From Spirochaetales bacterium (GTDB lineage: Bacteria; Spirochaetota; Spirochaetia; DSM-27196; SLST01), in assembly GCA_028284845.1 (NCBI GenBank), contig JANQQY010000568.1:1-14002 (forward strand): a DNA stretch of 14,002 nucleotides, given 5' to 3'. This document shows, one piece after another, positions 4,978-13,083 of the stretch. The stretch's first letter is position 1, and the number at the start of each line of letters is the position of its first letter. Position numbers and translations under genes: made by a program. Below the pieces are notes generated by a model, which searched no databases, was not told where the DNA came from, and saw only the letters and a list, made by a program, of their open reading frames with translations.

Positions 4978-7900
4978 ATGCTCGATAGAAGCACCAAGAT
5001 TGACCGCCAACGCGTTGGGCAACCAACGAGTGAAGTAATGGATCTGCCCGATCTCGTAGGTATCCAGATCGCTTCCTTTGAGCGCTTTCTGCAGCGAGAG
5101 GTCATGCTCCGTGGAGAGCCGATCAACGAGCAAGGCCTTGAAGAGGTGTTTCAGTCGATCTTCCCCATTGAGAGTCAAAACGGCGACATGCGTCTCGAGT
5201 ACGACCACTACGTGCTGGACGAGGCCAACATCAAGATGTCGGAGGCCGAGTGCAAGCAGAAGGGTCTGACCTTCGCGATCCCGATCAAGGCGCGCATCAA
5301 CCTCGTCTTCCTTGAGACTGGTGAGATCCGTCAGAAAGACATCTATATGGGTGATATCCCGCTTATGACCGACCGGGGCACCTTTATCATCAACGGCGCC
5401 GAGCGAGTCGTTGTAAGCCAGATCCATCGATCGCCGGGCGTCATCTTCTCCCATGAGAAGGGCGTGTACAGCTCACGGATTATTCCCTATCGCGGGAGCT
5501 GGCTCGAGTTCGAGATTGATCAGAAGAAAGAGCTCGTCTACGCGAAGATTGACAGGAAGAAGCGAATCCTGGGGACGCTCTTCCTTCGCGCTCTTGGGTT
5601 CGACACCCGCGAGCAGATCATCGATCTCTTCTACAAGACGAAGGTGATGAAGGTCTCCTCCGATCGTGACGTGATGGAAGAGCTGAACGGTCAGGTGCTC
5701 GCTCGTGCCGTACAGGTGAGCGAAGAGGGGGCGGACGGAGAGGAGACCACTCGCAAGGCCTACAAGGCGGGCGAGAAGATCCACCCGCACGACATCGACG
5801 ATCTCATTCACTCAGGAGTGAAGCAGATTGAGGTCCTCGACATGGACAACCCGGAGAGCCTCCACTCTGAGATCATTCTGAACTGCTTTGAGCGCGAGGA
5901 GAGCAAGTTCACTCGCGACGATGCGGACGTTGACGAACCCACGAAGGAAGACGCTCTTTCAGCCGTCTACGCAGTGCTTCTGCCGGGCGAACCCATCACG
6001 GTCGAGAGTGCTGAGAAAGACTTCAACAGCATGTTCTTTGCCAGCCGACGCTACGACCTGGGTCGAGTCGGCCGCTACAAGCTCAACAAGAAGTTCGACT
6101 ACCCCGAGCCGACCGACAGCCACCTCTTGGCGAAGGAAGACATCGTCAACACGATGGACTTCCTGATCAAGGTCTACATTGGCGAAGCAAACGTTGACGA
6201 CATCGACCACCTGGGCAACAGGCGGATCCGAAGTGTTGGTGAGCTTCTGGCAAACAGCTTGAAGACCGCCTTTACTCGGATGGAGCGAATCGCCAAAGAG
6301 CGCATGAGTCTCAAGGAGACCGACACGATCAAGCCGCAGGATCTGGTGTCAATCAAGCCCGTTGTTGCTGCGATTAAAGAGTTCTTCGGCTCCTCCCAGC
6401 TCTCCCAGTTCATGGACCAGGTCAACCCGCTCTCCGAGCTGACCCACAAGCGAAGGCTCAACGCACTCGGGCCGGGTGGACTCTCTCGTGATCGCGCGAG
6501 CTTCGAGGTTCGCGACGTCCACTACACTCACTACGGCCGCATGTGCCCGATCGAGACGCCGGAAGGTCCGAACATCGGTCTGATCGTGAGCCTTGCGAAC
6601 TACACGGCGGTGAACGACTACGGTTTCCTCGAGACCCCCTACCGCAAGGTCAAGGACGGAAAGGCGACCAAGGACATCGAGTATCTCTCCGCGATGGACG
6701 AGGAGAAGTACTTCATCGCACAGGCGAATGCGCAGCTCGAGGAGAAGAGCGGCAAGTTCGTCGCACCCTTGGTGAGCGTGCGAAAGAGCGGTGACTACAC
6801 CACCAAGCCGCCAGAGCAGATTCAGTACATGGATGTCTCGCCAAAACAGATCATCAGTGTTTCTGCTTCCTTGATTCCTTTCCTTGAGCATGACGATGCA
6901 AACCGCGCGCTTATGGGATCAAACATGCAGCGCCAGGCCGTGCCACTGGTCTTCCCCGAGCCGCCTCGTGTTGGGACCGGCATGGAAGCGAAGTGCGCCT
7001 ACGATTCGGGTGTGCTTGTGAAGGCGAAGCGTGCCGGCACCGTCTCGTTCGTGACATCGGAATCGATTCAGATCACCCCCAAGGACGCGGCGAACGCCGA
7101 GGACGTAGACAACTACTTCCTCATTAAGTATCAGCGAACGAATCAGGATACCTGTTTCATCCAGAAGCCGGTCGTTGAACTCGGCCAGAAGGTGAAGGAG
7201 GGCGCCGTCATCGCCGACGGTCCCGCGACTCACCAGGGCGAATTGGCATTGGGACGAAACGTGCTCGTGGGCTTTGTGCCGTGGAACGGCTACAACTATG
7301 AGGACGCCATTCTCATCAGCGAGAAGGTCGTCAAGGAAGACATTTTCACCAGTATCCACATCAAAGAGTTCACGATCGATGTCCGGGAGACAAAGCTCGG
7401 TCCTGAGAAGATCACCCGGGACATTCCCAATACGAGCGAAAAGGCGCTCGATCAGCTCGACGAAGAAGGCATTGTCCGGATCGGCGCGAAGGTCGGCAGC
7501 GGTTACATCCTCGTTGGGAAGGTGACGCCCAAGAGCGAGACCGAAACGACACCCGAGTTCAAGCTGCTCAACTCGATCTTTGGTGAGAAGGCGAAAGAGG
7601 TGCGAGACACTTCACTCCGAGTACCACACGGCGTTGAAGGAACCGTCATCGATGTTCAGCGGCTGAAGCGAAGCGAGGGCGACGACCTGAGTCCTGGTGT
7701 TGATGAGGTCGTCAAGGTGATGGTCGCCACCAAGCGAAAGCTCAAGGAAGGCGACAAGATGGCCGGCCGCCACGGAAACAAAGGCGTCATCGCCCGTGTG
7801 CTTCCGCAGGAAGATATGCCCTATATGGCAGACGGAACATCGCTCGATGTCTGTCTCAATCCTCTTGGTGTTCCGAGTCGTATGAATCTGGGCCAGATTC

Positions 7901-8496
7901 TTGAGACCGAGCTTGGGTGGGCCGCCGCGAACCTGGGCGAGTGGTACGCCACGCCGGTCTTCGAGTCGGCAACCAGCCAGCAGATTGAGGACAAGCTCAC
8001 TGCCGCGGGTCTACCGACCAACTCGAAGATCACGCTCCATGACGGTCGAACGGGCGAAGCCTTTGAGAACGACGTTATGGTCGGCTACATGTACATGCTC
8101 AAGCTTCATCACCTCGTGGATGACAAGATGCATGCACGTTCGACCGGCCCCTATTCACTGGTCACGCAACAGCCGCTTGGCGGAAAGGCGCAGTTCGGTG
8201 GACAGCGACTCGGTGAGATGGAGGTCTGGGCGCTCGAGGCCTACGGTGCCGCGAACACCTTGCAGGAGCTTCTTACCATTAAGAGTGACGACATGAACGG
8301 GCGGGCGAAGATCTACGAGAGCATCGTCAAGGGCGAGCCCTCCACGAGCGCCGGTGTGCCGGAGAGTTTCAACGTTCTCGTGCAAGAACTTCGCGGTCTC
8401 GCTCTCGACATTTCAATCTGGGACGGGAAGGGCAAGCAGATTCCGCTCACCGAGCGCGATGAAGAGCTTATCAACCGCCAGGGCAGCAATTTCTAA
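4978..8496 (+). CDS. rpoB: DNA-directed RNA polymerase subunit beta
   Basis: This encodes 1172 residues, compact like other spirochaete beta subunits and without the large lineage inserts of E. coli beta (1342). With beta' it forms the polymerase active-site cleft. Recognisable parts, in order, are the N-terminal protrusion (DLVGIQIASFERFL), the lobe, the fork/rifampicin region at about residues 470-510 (SSQLSQFMDQVNPLSELTHK and following, then GRMCPIETPEGPNIGL), the KxxxGDKMAGRHGNKGV active-site segment near residue 925, and the C-terminal clamp part (QPLGGKAQFGGQRLGEMEVWALEAYGA) that packs on beta'. In the rifampicin pocket, E. coli Ser531 is Asn495 (codon 6460-6462) and Asn518 is Val482. 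ATG 4978 has GGGAGGA at 4967-4973. rpoC starts 11 bases after the stop. Confidence 0.99.
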   Translation: MLDRSTKIDRQRVGQPTSEVMDLPDLVGIQIASFERFLQREVMLRGEPINEQGLEEVFQSIFPIESQNGDMRLEYDHYVLDEANIKMSEAECKQKGLTFAIPIKARINLVFLETGEIRQKDIYMGDIPLMTDRGTFIINGAERVVVSQIHRSPGVIFSHEKGVYSSRIIPYRGSWLEFEIDQKKELVYAKIDRKKRILGTLFLRALGFDTREQIIDLFYKTKVMKVSSDRDVMEELNGQVLARAVQVSEEGADGEETTRKAYKAGEKIHPHDIDDLIHSGVKQIEVLDMDNPESLHSEIILNCFEREESKFTRDDADVDEPTKEDALSAVYAVLLPGEPITVESAEKDFNSMFFASRRYDLGRVGRYKLNKKFDYPEPTDSHLLAKEDIVNTMDFLIKVYIGEANVDDIDHLGNRRIRSVGELLANSLKTAFTRMERIAKERMSLKETDTIKPQDLVSIKPVVAAIKEFFGSSQLSQFMDQVNPLSELTHKRRLNALGPGGLSRDRASFEVRDVHYTHYGRMCPIETPEGPNIGLIVSLANYTAVNDYGFLETPYRKVKDGKATKDIEYLSAMDEEKYFIAQANAQLEEKSGKFVAPLVSVRKSGDYTTKPPEQIQYMDVSPKQIISVSASLIPFLEHDDANRALMGSNMQRQAVPLVFPEPPRVGTGMEAKCAYDSGVLVKAKRAGTVSFVTSESIQITPKDAANAEDVDNYFLIKYQRTNQDTCFIQKPVVELGQKVKEGAVIADGPATHQGELALGRNVLVGFVPWNGYNYEDAILISEKVVKEDIFTSIHIKEFTIDVRETKLGPEKITRDIPNTSEKALDQLDEEGIVRIGAKVGSGYILVGKVTPKSETETTPEFKLLNSIFGEKAKEVRDTSLRVPHGVEGTVIDVQRLKRSEGDDLSPGVDEVVKVMVATKRKLKEGDKMAGRHGNKGVIARVLPQEDMPYMADGTSLDVCLNPLGVPSRMNLGQILETELGWAAANLGEWYATPVFESATSQQIEDKLTAAGLPTNSKITLHDGRTGEAFENDVMVGYMYMLKLHHLVDDKMHARSTGPYSLVTQQPLGGKAQFGGQRLGEMEVWALEAYGAANTLQELLTIKSDDMNGRAKIYESIVKGEPSTSAGVPESFNVLVQELRGLALDISIWDGKGKQIPLTERDEELINRQGSNF

Positions 8497-8507
8497 TCGG
8501 AGGAACG

Positions 8508-11500
8508 ATGAGAGATATCCAGGACTTCGACAACATAATGATCAAGCTGGCTTCACCCGACCAGATTCGGGCGTGGAGCTACGGCGAGGTCAAGAAGCCT
8601 GAAACGATCAACTACCGCACGTTGCGCCCTGAGAAGGACGGACTCTTCTGTGAGCGGATCTTTGGCACGACCAAGGAGTGGGAGTGCTACTGCGGGAAGT
8701 TCAAGAGCATCCGGTACAAGGGTGTCATCTGTGACCGATGCGGAGTTGAGGTCACGCACTTCAAGGTCCGACGTGAGCGGATGGGCCACATCGAACTCGC
8801 GAGTCCCGTATCGCACATCTGGTACTACCGATCGGTCCCAAGCCGAATGGGGTTGCTCCTCGACCTAACAATCGCAGCCCTTCGCTCAATCCTCTACTAC
8901 GAGAAGTACATCGTCATTGATCCAGGCGATACGGATCTCAATCAGATGGAGCTCCTGACGGAAGAGGAGTACATGGAGGCGAAGGAACGCTACGGCATGA
9001 GCTTCTCGGCCGGAATTGGTGCCGAGGCTATCCGAACGCTCCTTGAGAACCTCGACCTGGACGAACTCTCCGTTGTGCTCCGCGAGCTCATGATCGAGAA
9101 GGGAGCCAAGGCCGACAAGCGACTCCTCAAGCGAATTGAAATCGTTGAGAACTTCCGCGACTCCGGCAACAAGCCCGAGTGGATGATCCTCGATGTCATC
9201 CCCGTTATTCCGCCCGAACTGCGCCCCATGGTTCAGCTCGATGGCGGACGGTTTGCGACCAGCGATCTCAACGATCTCTACCGGCGTGTTATCAACCGCA
9301 ACAACCGACTCAAGCGTCTTATGGCGCTCAACGCGCCGGATATCATCATCCGGAACGAGAAGCGGATGTTGCAGGAAGCGGTGGATGCTCTCTTCGACAA
9401 CAGCAAGAAGAAGCGGGTCGTGAAAGGTGCCAGCAATCGGCCTCTCAAGAGTCTCTCTGACATGCTCAAGGGGAAGCAGGGCCGATTCCGACAGAACCTG
9501 CTTGGAAAGCGAGTCGACTACTCTGGCCGTTCGGTCATCGTTGTCGGGCCTGAGTTAAAGCTTCACCAATGTGGTCTGCCAACCAAGATGGCGCTCGAGC
9601 TCTACAAGCCGTTTATCATGAAGAAGCTTGTAGAGAAGGATGTCGTCTACAATATCAAGAAGGCGAAGACATTGGTCGAGCAGGAGACCCCTGAGGTCTG
9701 GGCTGTTCTTGACGAGGTGGTGAAGGAGCATCCGGTGCTCCTCAACCGCGCGCCGACGCTTCACCGACTTGGTATCCAGGCGTTCGAGCCGGTTCTTGTT
9801 GGCGGCAAGGCCATTCGGCTTCATCCGCTCGTCTGTCACGCCTTCAACGCCGACTTTGACGGTGACCAGATGGCGGTCCACGTTCCGCTGACCCAGGCGG
9901 CGCAGATCGAGTGCTGGACGCTGATGCTCAGTTCGCGAAACCTGCTCAACCCGGCCAACGGAAAGCCTGTCGTCTTCCCGAGTCAGGACATGGTCCTTGG
10001 GATCAACTACATGACTCGCCACCGCGACGGTGGGAAGGGCGAGGGAAAGATCTTTTCAAGCCCCGAAGAAGTACTGCTTGCGCTTGATGCGAAGAGCATC
10101 GAGTATGCAGCGCTGATCAAGGTGCCCTACAAGGGCGAAATGATCGAGACGACGGCGGGGCGGCTGATTCTGAATATGGACCTCCCGGAAGAGGTCGGAT
10201 ACGTGAACTACGCGATGGGCGACAAGGAACTTCGCGCGCTCATTGGACAGGTCTATGCAGAGAAGGGTCCGCACGCGACCGTGAAGATGCTGGACGCGAT
10301 CAAGCGGATGGGCTTCCGGTATGCAACCATCTTTGGTGCAACCATCGGTATCGATGACATCAAGGTCCCAACCGACAAGCCTGAGATGATTGGTTCGGCG
10401 AACGAGGAAGTCAACGCCATCCAGAATCAGTACCTGCAGGGACACATCACCAACGAAGAGCGGTACAACCGCGTCGTCGAGGTCTGGTCGAAGACTCACG
10501 AAGACCTCACTAACGTGATGATGAAGAATCTGCAGGAGGACAACTTCGGATTCAATCCGGTCTATATGATGGCGAACTCCGGGGCACGCGGTAGCCGGAG
10601 TCAGATTCGCCAGCTCGCCGCAATGCGTGGTCTCATGGCGAAGCCGTCTGGTGACATCATCGAGCTGCCCATTCGGTCCAGTTTCAAAGAGGGTCTCTCC
10701 GTCATCGAGTTCTTCATCTCGACAAACGGCGCCCGAAAGGGTCTCGCTGATACAGCGCTGAAGACCGCCGATGCCGGCTACCTTACCCGGCGTCTGGTTG
10801 ATATTGCGCAGGATGTCGTCATCACTGAGGATGACTGCGGGACGATCAACGGCATCGAGATGACGGCACTGAAGGACGGGGAAGAGATCGTTGAGACGCT
10901 CTCCGATCGAATCGAGGGTCGTTACACGCTTGAGCGCGTGAAGCACCCGATCACCGGTGAGATCATCATCGACGTGAACGAGGAAATCACGAGCGAGAAG
11001 GCTGCTCAGATTGAGAACGCGGGGATCGAGGCGGTACGCATTCGGACGGTTCTCACCTGTGAGGCGCATCACGGAGTGTGCCGACGTTGCTACGGGCTCA
11101 ATCTTGCGACGAATCTTCCGGTCGAGATCGGAGAGGCGGTCGGAATCATTGCGGCTCAGAGTATTGGTCAGCCCGGTACTCAGCTCACCATGCGTACCTT
11201 CCACATCGGTGGTGCGGCTACGAAGACCAGCGAGGAGAATCGCACCTATCTGCGCTACGCAGTCCTCGTGAAGGATGTGATTGGCAACACGGTCGAGGCT
11301 CGACCCGGCGTTCGCCTGCTCACCCGAAAGGGTGCGGTGATTGTCGCGCGAATTCTCGACCGCGTCATGATCGAGAGCAAGGATAAACTCCAGGTCGCCG
11401 ACGGCGATAAGGTCGCGAAGGGTCAGACAATCATCAAACGCGGCAAAGAGGAGATCCTCACTGAGGCGAATGCCTATATCGTTCTCCCTGAGGGTTCGAA

Positions 11501-12740
11501 GGAGATGCTCCTCATCGCTCAGGATCAGCAGATCGATATCCGAAACGGCGCCGAGGTTCTTGTGGCCTCAGGCGACGTCGTTGAGGCAGAGGAGCCAATC
11601 GCCCTCTTCGATCCGTTCAGTGAACCAATCATTTGCGAGTACGACGGTACCGTGCAGTTCAAGGATGTTGTGCAGGGCACGACCCTCAAGGAAGAGATCA
11701 ACGAGGACACGGGGAACGTCGAGAAGAAGATCACCGAGTTCACGCTTGAAAGCCTCCAGCCACGAATCATCATCGTTGATGACGATGGCGAAGAGCTCTC
11801 GACCTACTACCTCCCCGGTTCCGCATACCTGAACATCGAGGATGGCGAAAAGGTCACTGCCGGTCGCACACTCGCCAAACTCTTGCGCGAAAGCGTCAAG
11901 ACAGGCGATATCACCGGTGGACTTCCACGGGTTGGGGAGCTGTTCGAGGCACGCAAGCCAAAGACCGCATCGATCCTGGCGCAAGTCTCCGGAATCGTTG
12001 AGTTCCGCCCGATCGTGAAGGGCAAGCGGGTCATTATCGTCAAGGACGAGTACGAGCGCGAGTTCAAGCACCTCGTTCCAATGGGCAAGCATCTCCTGGT
12101 GCGCCAGGGCGACACGGTCCAGGCCGGCGAGATGCTCTGCGACGGTGCAATCGATCCGCACGACATCCTGCAAATCCTGGGCGAAAACGCTTTGCAGTCG
12201 TTCCTCGTGAATGAGGTGCAGGAGGTCTACCGACTCCAGGGCGTCAACATCAATGACAAGCACATCGGTGTGATCATCAGGCAGATGATGCGGAAGGTTG
12301 AGATCGTTGGAGTTGGAGACACGAACTTCATCTTTGGTCAGCAGATCGATAAGTATCGATTCCACGCGGAGAACAAGAAGGTCATGCGCGAGGGTGGTCA
12401 ACCCGCCGTGGCACGACCGCTCCTCCTGGGAATCACGCGGGCGAGCCTCAATATCGACAGCTTCATCTCCGCGGCAAGCTTCCAGGAGACGACCCGTGTT
12501 CTCACCAACGCCGCAATCGCCGGGTCAACCGACCTGCTGCGCGGTCTGAAGGAGAATGTGATCATTGGTCATCTGATTCCGGCCGGCACGGGTATTCGTG
12601 ACTACCGGAACATCAAACTCTTTGATGAGCATCGTGACGACCTGGATGAGCACATGCGCCAAATCCTTGAGCAACGAGCCAAGGAGCGCGAGTTGGAGGA
12701 ACAGCAGGCCAAGGAGGAAGCTGAACTTCTGGAGCATTAG
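8508..12740 (+). CDS. rpoC: DNA-directed RNA polymerase subunit beta'
   Basis: This encodes 1410 residues, the typical length. The zinc-binding N-terminus has Cys60, Cys62, Cys75 and Cys78. The catalytic NADFDGDQM lies at residues 447-455, with the Mg-binding Asp449, Asp451 and Asp453. The second zinc site has Cys777, Cys851, Cys858 and Cys861 (CEAHHGVCRRCYG). The trigger loop and bridge helix regions are intact, and the C-terminal part includes HLIPAGTGIRDYR. The protein ends in a Glu/Gln/Lys/Ala-rich, probably helical tail (AKERELEEQQAKEEAELLEH). The opening MRDIQDFDNIMIKLASPDQI and FCERIFGTTKEWECYCGKFK strongly resemble spirochaete RpoC. The ribosome binding site GGAGGAA lies just before ATG. 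The coding sequence of the tail is repeated in diverged form downstream, at 12806-12868. Confidence 0.99.
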   Translation: MRDIQDFDNIMIKLASPDQIRAWSYGEVKKPETINYRTLRPEKDGLFCERIFGTTKEWECYCGKFKSIRYKGVICDRCGVEVTHFKVRRERMGHIELASPVSHIWYYRSVPSRMGLLLDLTIAALRSILYYEKYIVIDPGDTDLNQMELLTEEEYMEAKERYGMSFSAGIGAEAIRTLLENLDLDELSVVLRELMIEKGAKADKRLLKRIEIVENFRDSGNKPEWMILDVIPVIPPELRPMVQLDGGRFATSDLNDLYRRVINRNNRLKRLMALNAPDIIIRNEKRMLQEAVDALFDNSKKKRVVKGASNRPLKSLSDMLKGKQGRFRQNLLGKRVDYSGRSVIVVGPELKLHQCGLPTKMALELYKPFIMKKLVEKDVVYNIKKAKTLVEQETPEVWAVLDEVVKEHPVLLNRAPTLHRLGIQAFEPVLVGGKAIRLHPLVCHAFNADFDGDQMAVHVPLTQAAQIECWTLMLSSRNLLNPANGKPVVFPSQDMVLGINYMTRHRDGGKGEGKIFSSPEEVLLALDAKSIEYAALIKVPYKGEMIETTAGRLILNMDLPEEVGYVNYAMGDKELRALIGQVYAEKGPHATVKMLDAIKRMGFRYATIFGATIGIDDIKVPTDKPEMIGSANEEVNAIQNQYLQGHITNEERYNRVVEVWSKTHEDLTNVMMKNLQEDNFGFNPVYMMANSGARGSRSQIRQLAAMRGLMAKPSGDIIELPIRSSFKEGLSVIEFFISTNGARKGLADTALKTADAGYLTRRLVDIAQDVVITEDDCGTINGIEMTALKDGEEIVETLSDRIEGRYTLERVKHPITGEIIIDVNEEITSEKAAQIENAGIEAVRIRTVLTCEAHHGVCRRCYGLNLATNLPVEIGEAVGIIAAQSIGQPGTQLTMRTFHIGGAATKTSEENRTYLRYAVLVKDVIGNTVEARPGVRLLTRKGAVIVARILDRVMIESKDKLQVADGDKVAKGQTIIKRGKEEILTEANAYIVLPEGSKEMLLIAQDQQIDIRNGAEVLVASGDVVEAEEPIALFDPFSEPIICEYDGTVQFKDVVQGTTLKEEINEDTGNVEKKITEFTLESLQPRIIIVDDDGEELSTYYLPGSAYLNIEDGEKVTAGRTLAKLLRESVKTGDITGGLPRVGELFEARKPKTASILAQVSGIVEFRPIVKGKRVIIVKDEYEREFKHLVPMGKHLLVRQGDTVQAGEMLCDGAIDPHDILQILGENALQSFLVNEVQEVYRLQGVNINDKHIGVIIRQMMRKVEIVGVGDTNFIFGQQIDKYRFHAENKKVMREGGQPAVARPLLLGITRASLNIDSFISAASFQETTRVLTNAAIAGSTDLLRGLKENVIIGHLIPAGTGIRDYRNIKLFDEHRDDLDEHMRQILEQRAKERELEEQQAKEEAELLEH

Positions 12741-12766
12741 ATCGCCGTTTACGGCTTGTTGCTCTT

Positions 12767-12794
12767 GAAGCAAACCGGCTTCGCCGATTTCTTC
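12767..12794 (+). repeat. Hairpin A after rpoC (GAAG...CTTC family)
   Basis: Outer arms GAAG (12767-12770) and CTTC (12791-12794), an AAA/TTT pair and the tip CGGC-TTC-GCCG (12776-12786) make an imperfect stem with a C bulge and one C-A mismatch. The outer arms recur in two further hairpins at 12882-12905 and 12949-12972, while the tips differ. A smaller stem, GCCGT/ACGGC, lies just upstream at 12744-12755. There is no T-run here. With the relic and repeats that follow, it fills the 343-base gene-free stretch 12741-13083. Confidence 0.5.
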
Positions 12795-12805
12795 ACAAGC
12801 GGAGA

Positions 12806-12868
12806 GCCAAGGAGAGGGAACTCGAGGAGCAGCAAGCTAAAGAAGAAGCTGAACTACTTGAACAGTAG
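12806..12868 (+). pseudogene. Relic copy of the rpoC 3' end (last 20 codons and stop)
   Basis: Codon for codon, this stretch repeats 12678-12740, the last 20 codons and TAG of rpoC, 128 bases downstream. It encodes AKERELEEQQAKEEAELLEQ against AKERELEEQQAKEEAELLEH. The two differ at 14 of 63 bases in 12 codons, but only the last sense codon (CAG versus CAT) changes the residue. Homology may reach back to about 12784, where the relic frame reads RRFLHKRR against rpoC RQILEQR. The relic frame is open from 12725 but contains no ATG, GTG or TTG before the copy, and it is not in the rpoC frame, so it is not translated as a gene of its own. It is best read as the end of a different rpoC allele left behind by recombination, or an old tandem duplication. 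Confidence 0.85.
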
Positions 12869-12877
12869 TTCAAGTAG
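12854..12877 (+). repeat. 10-bp palindrome at the end of the rpoC relic
   Basis: Arms CTACTTGAAC (12854-12863) and GTTCAAGTAG (12868-12877) pair perfectly around loop AGTA. The left arm is relic coding sequence (the Leu-Leu-Glu codons), and the relic stop TAG spans the loop and the first base of the right arm. No T-run follows. It could act as a 3' stabiliser of the rpoC message. Confidence 0.6.
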
Positions 12878-12881
12878 CTCC

Positions 12882-13007
12882 GAAGCAATCGCTCCGCGAT
12901 TCTTCGAGATCAACGAGGCAGGCGTTGCATGTAGGACCCGGCGGTTGTGAAGAACGACGCAGTCGTTACTTCGAGATCAACGGGGCAGGCGTTGCCTGCG
13001 GGACCCG
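12882..13007 (+). repeat. Two imperfect tandem repeats, period 67, each hairpin plus a 39-base block
   Basis: Each unit begins with a hairpin with outer arms GAAG/CTTC. Unit 1 (12882-12905) has tip AATCGC-TCC-GCGATT. Unit 2 (12949-12972) has tip AACGAC-GCA-GTCGTT. From the CTTC onward a 39-base block recurs (12902-12940 and 12969-13007) with 4 differences. Between the blocks is a short unrelated linker. There are no ORF, CRISPR or insertion-sequence features. Its origin and role are unknown. Confidence 0.7.
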
Positions 13008-13013
13008 TTGATC
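12975..13013 (+). repeat. Two-level palindrome upstream of the rpsL promoter
   Basis: Outer arms GATCAACGGG (12975-12984) and CCCGTTGATC (13004-13013) pair perfectly over 10 bp. They enclose a second stem, GCAGGC (12985-12990) with GCCTGC (12994-12999) around GTT, leaving GGGA unpaired. It overlaps repeat unit 2; in unit 1 both stems are decayed. It ends 5 bases before the proposed rpsL -35 box, so it may mark the 3' end of the rif transcript or affect the promoter. No T-run is present. Confidence 0.6.
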
Positions 13014-13018
13014 GGGGG

Positions 13019-13047
13019 TTGTCGTGCCCTTATTGAATTGGTACATT
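13019..13047 (+). promoter_or_regulatory. Probable promoter for rpsL-rpsG (str operon)
   Basis: TTGTCG (13019-13024), a 17-base spacer and TACATT (13042-13047), with TGG just before the -10 as an extended -10, the same arrangement as at the tRNA-Thr promoter. The leader would be about 30 nt. Neither box is perfect and read-through from rpoC is also possible, so this is moderate evidence. Confidence 0.45.
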
Positions 13048-13083
13048 TCGGGCTCAGTCTCGAAAGGGGAGTTATCAGGAACT

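Noticed and set aside
10056..11204. A 382-codon open frame on the minus strand inside rpoC
   Set aside because: It is antisense to the most conserved part of rpoC, has no recognisable domain, and is explained by the rarity of TTA, CTA and TCA codons in the sense gene.
12725..12868. The relic rpoC tail as an independent small gene or a frameshifted RpoC extension
   Set aside because: The frame has no ATG, GTG or TTG before the copy and no ribosome binding site, and I see no slippery heptamer at the rpoC end.
12741..12950. In-frame extension of rpoC if its TAG were read through (open to TGA 12948-12950)
   Set aside because: The extension has no RpoC-like sequence, and the duplicated tail lies in another frame. 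The TAG is at the normal end of the protein.
12902..13007. A minimal CRISPR array (two 39-base repeats with a 28-base gap)
   Set aside because: There are only two imperfect copies, the gap holds part of the repeat's own hairpin, the block contains large palindromes unlike CRISPR repeats, and no cas genes are near.
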